Shown: positions 6,764-7,911 of the stretch, piece by piece
Layout of the letters: the number at the start of each line of letters is the position of its first letter
Position numbering within the stretch: position 1 is the first letter of the stretch
NCBI GenBank assembly: GCA_003564735.1
Contig: PXEK01000362.1
Span: 1-7,911, forward strand
Direction: 5' to 3'
Length of the DNA: 7,911 nt
DNA from: Cryomorphaceae bacterium
Lineage (GTDB): Bacteria; Bacteroidota; Bacteroidia; Flavobacteriales_G; Salibacteraceae
Notes under the pieces: model-generated
Told to the model about the DNA's origin: nothing
What the model saw: only the letters and a program-made list of their open reading frames with translations
Database searches by the model: none
Translations under genes and position numbers: made by a program

Positions 6764-6782
6764 CATCCTCTAATCGGGGGTT

Positions 6783-7911
6783 ATGCAAATGAAAAACATT
6801 CTATCATCTTTTTTAAAAATCTTGCTTTTTGCACTGTCTGTCGTTTTATCGATGCCGAACTTTGCTCAAGTTGATTATACGCCCGGGGATGGAACGGAAA
6901 CTAATAATTATGATTATGATGTAGAGCTGCCCGATTCTTTTGACACGCTTTTATGTCTGACTGAAGTTTCTGAGGGAGACAGTATATTCATCCCGTTTGT
7001 GAATCAAGGAGCGGTTACACTAAATTCATTTAATTATTCTTATGTGCACAATGGTCAGTTGTCAGGCTCTTTTTACTGGTCGGGAAGCGTAGAAAAAAAC
7101 GGCTCGGGAGAGTTGGTAATTCCTCCTTTTACGAATGCCGCTCCCGGTCAAATAGTATTGACACTTTTTACTGAAAGCCCCAACGGTCAGCCTGATCAAA
7201 ACACGTCAAACGACACATCTATCGTAACCATAACCATTGGTGAAGTACCGCCTCTTCCGTTTACATCCATACAAACAGATATTTGTATTAACGATACGTT
7301 GACCTTGGGTAGTAATCTTCCTTTAGGCTATACCTTTTATTGGTCTTCATTGAATGACTCCACAAGGTTACAGCGTGTTAATAATAGTGGAGTTTACCGT
7401 GTTAACGCTTATAGTACAGACGGTTGTTCTACAGAAGCTGTATACAATGTACATCATTTGCCTGCCCCAAATCCACAGCTTACGGCAGTGGACAGCTTTT
7501 GCACAAATGAGTCTCCAAAGATTTCGGTTTCCGGTAAATTCAAATCTTATTCTTGGATAGGGCCCGGAAACGTAGAGAACGATTCAATTTTTGTTCCTAA
7601 TCAATCGGGTAACATATCATTGAGTGTTGTGGACTCAAATAATTGCAACTTTACTTTTGATACTTCAATACATGTAAGAGATGCGCCGGGCGTTATGTTT
7701 CCCAATGCTGTAGAATATTGCGAAGGTGATTTTGCATTTATTCAACCCGCAATTTCTGATGACAATACGGCGCTGGATTTTTTATGGAGCGATGGCAATT
7801 TATCATCGAACCGCATGCTTGGTACGCCCGGAAGATATACTGTTTCCATCTCTAATGATTTTGGATGCCAAAAAGTTGATACCGTTGATGTCACTTTGAA
7901 TCCCCTTCCTC
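6783..7911 (+). CDS. Large secreted protein with Ig-like/PKD-like repeats, 3' end outside the window
   Basis: Partial gene, with 376 codons before the window edge and no stop. Residues 1-28 form a Sec signal peptide (MQMKN, a hydrophobic core, then NFAQ), probably cleaved before Q29. An ATG two codons downstream (6789) would serve equally well. Residues about 55-153 form a beta-rich domain of the type found in Bacteroidota extracellular enzymes and adhesins, with NQGAVTLNSF, WSGSVEKNGSGEL and PNGQPDQNTSNDT. Then come repeats of about 73 residues, each with an early Cys, a central Trp, a GxYxV-like strand and a closing Cys: C168/W187/C215, C240/W258/C288, C313/W335/C362. These resemble the PKD-like and Ig-like repeats of gliding-associated secreted proteins exported by type IX secretion. 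The sorting domain that would prove this (CHU_C or Por type) lies beyond the window. The role may be adhesion or surface structure, but no catalytic domain is visible and function is unknown. Confidence 0.85.
   Translation, partial: MQMKNILSSFLKILLFALSVVLSMPNFAQVDYTPGDGTETNNYDYDVELPDSFDTLLCLTEVSEGDSIFIPFVNQGAVTLNSFNYSYVHNGQLSGSFYWSGSVEKNGSGELVIPPFTNAAPGQIVLTLFTESPNGQPDQNTSNDTSIVTITIGEVPPLPFTSIQTDICINDTLTLGSNLPLGYTFYWSSLNDSTRLQRVNNSGVYRVNAYSTDGCSTEAVYNVHHLPAPNPQLTAVDSFCTNESPKISVSGKFKSYSWIGPGNVENDSIFVPNQSGNISLSVVDSNNCNFTFDTSIHVRDAPGVMFPNAVEYCEGDFAFIQPAISDDNTALDFLWSDGNLSSNRMLGTPGRYTVSISNDFGCQKVDTVDVTLNPLP

Larger units (their letters stand above)
6423..6782. other. Divergent intergenic region between ssrA and the secreted-protein gene
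   Basis: A 360-base stretch with no supportable gene. It contains the ssrA promoter at the left and the candidate promoter of the secreted protein at the right. Two small inverted repeats are visible: GTTTG-T-CAAAC (6476-6486) and AAATAG/CTATTT with a nine-base loop (6620-6640). Neither is followed by a T-run that would make it a terminator. Confidence 0.5.

Noticed and set aside
7354..7560. A 68-codon open frame on the plus strand
   Set aside because: It lies inside the secreted repeat-protein gene in a different frame.

Overview
The window looks like chromosomal DNA from a member of the Bacteroidota, probably a flavobacterium-like or related gliding-clade organism. The evidence is the mix of a TamL-type BamA/TamA lipoprotein, a PorT-like type IX secretion protein, menaquinone genes, and a tmRNA with a GENNYALAA-type tag. 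A-rich sequence precedes the start codons with no clear Shine-Dalgarno sites, and several intergenic sites match the Bacteroidota promoter element TAnnTTTG.

Layout, left to right. Bases 1-776 (minus) carry most of an o-succinylbenzoate synthase gene (menC) whose 3' end lies outside the window. Bases 854-3340 (minus) encode the TamL-like outer-membrane assembly lipoprotein. Bases 3365-4111 (plus) encode a TrmH/SpoU-family RNA methyltransferase, divergent from tamL by 24 bp and convergent on porT with a 21-bp overlap. Bases 4091-4795 (minus) encode PorT, and 4825-5571 (minus) encode UbiE/MenG, 29 bp upstream of porT and probably cotranscribed with it. A 455-bp gene-free stretch follows and holds an intrinsic terminator. 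The tmRNA gene ssrA is at 6027-6422 (minus). A 360-bp divergent promoter region leads to a large secreted protein with Ig-like repeats, starting at 6783 (plus) and running off the right edge.

Three themes connect the genes. MenC and UbiE/MenG are an intermediate and the last step of menaquinone synthesis, and both start codons are preceded at nearly the same distance by the same 15-base sequence. TamL and PorT are both envelope proteins, for outer-membrane assembly and type IX secretion respectively. The secreted repeat protein is of the kind exported by type IX secretion, although its C-terminal sorting domain would lie outside the window.

Most of this is conserved core gene content. I found no integrase, transposase, CRISPR array, toxin-antitoxin pair or defence island. 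The observations most worth following are the shared motif upstream of the two menaquinone genes, the non-ATG start and in-frame 3' extension of tamL, and the regular cysteine-framed repeats of the secreted protein.
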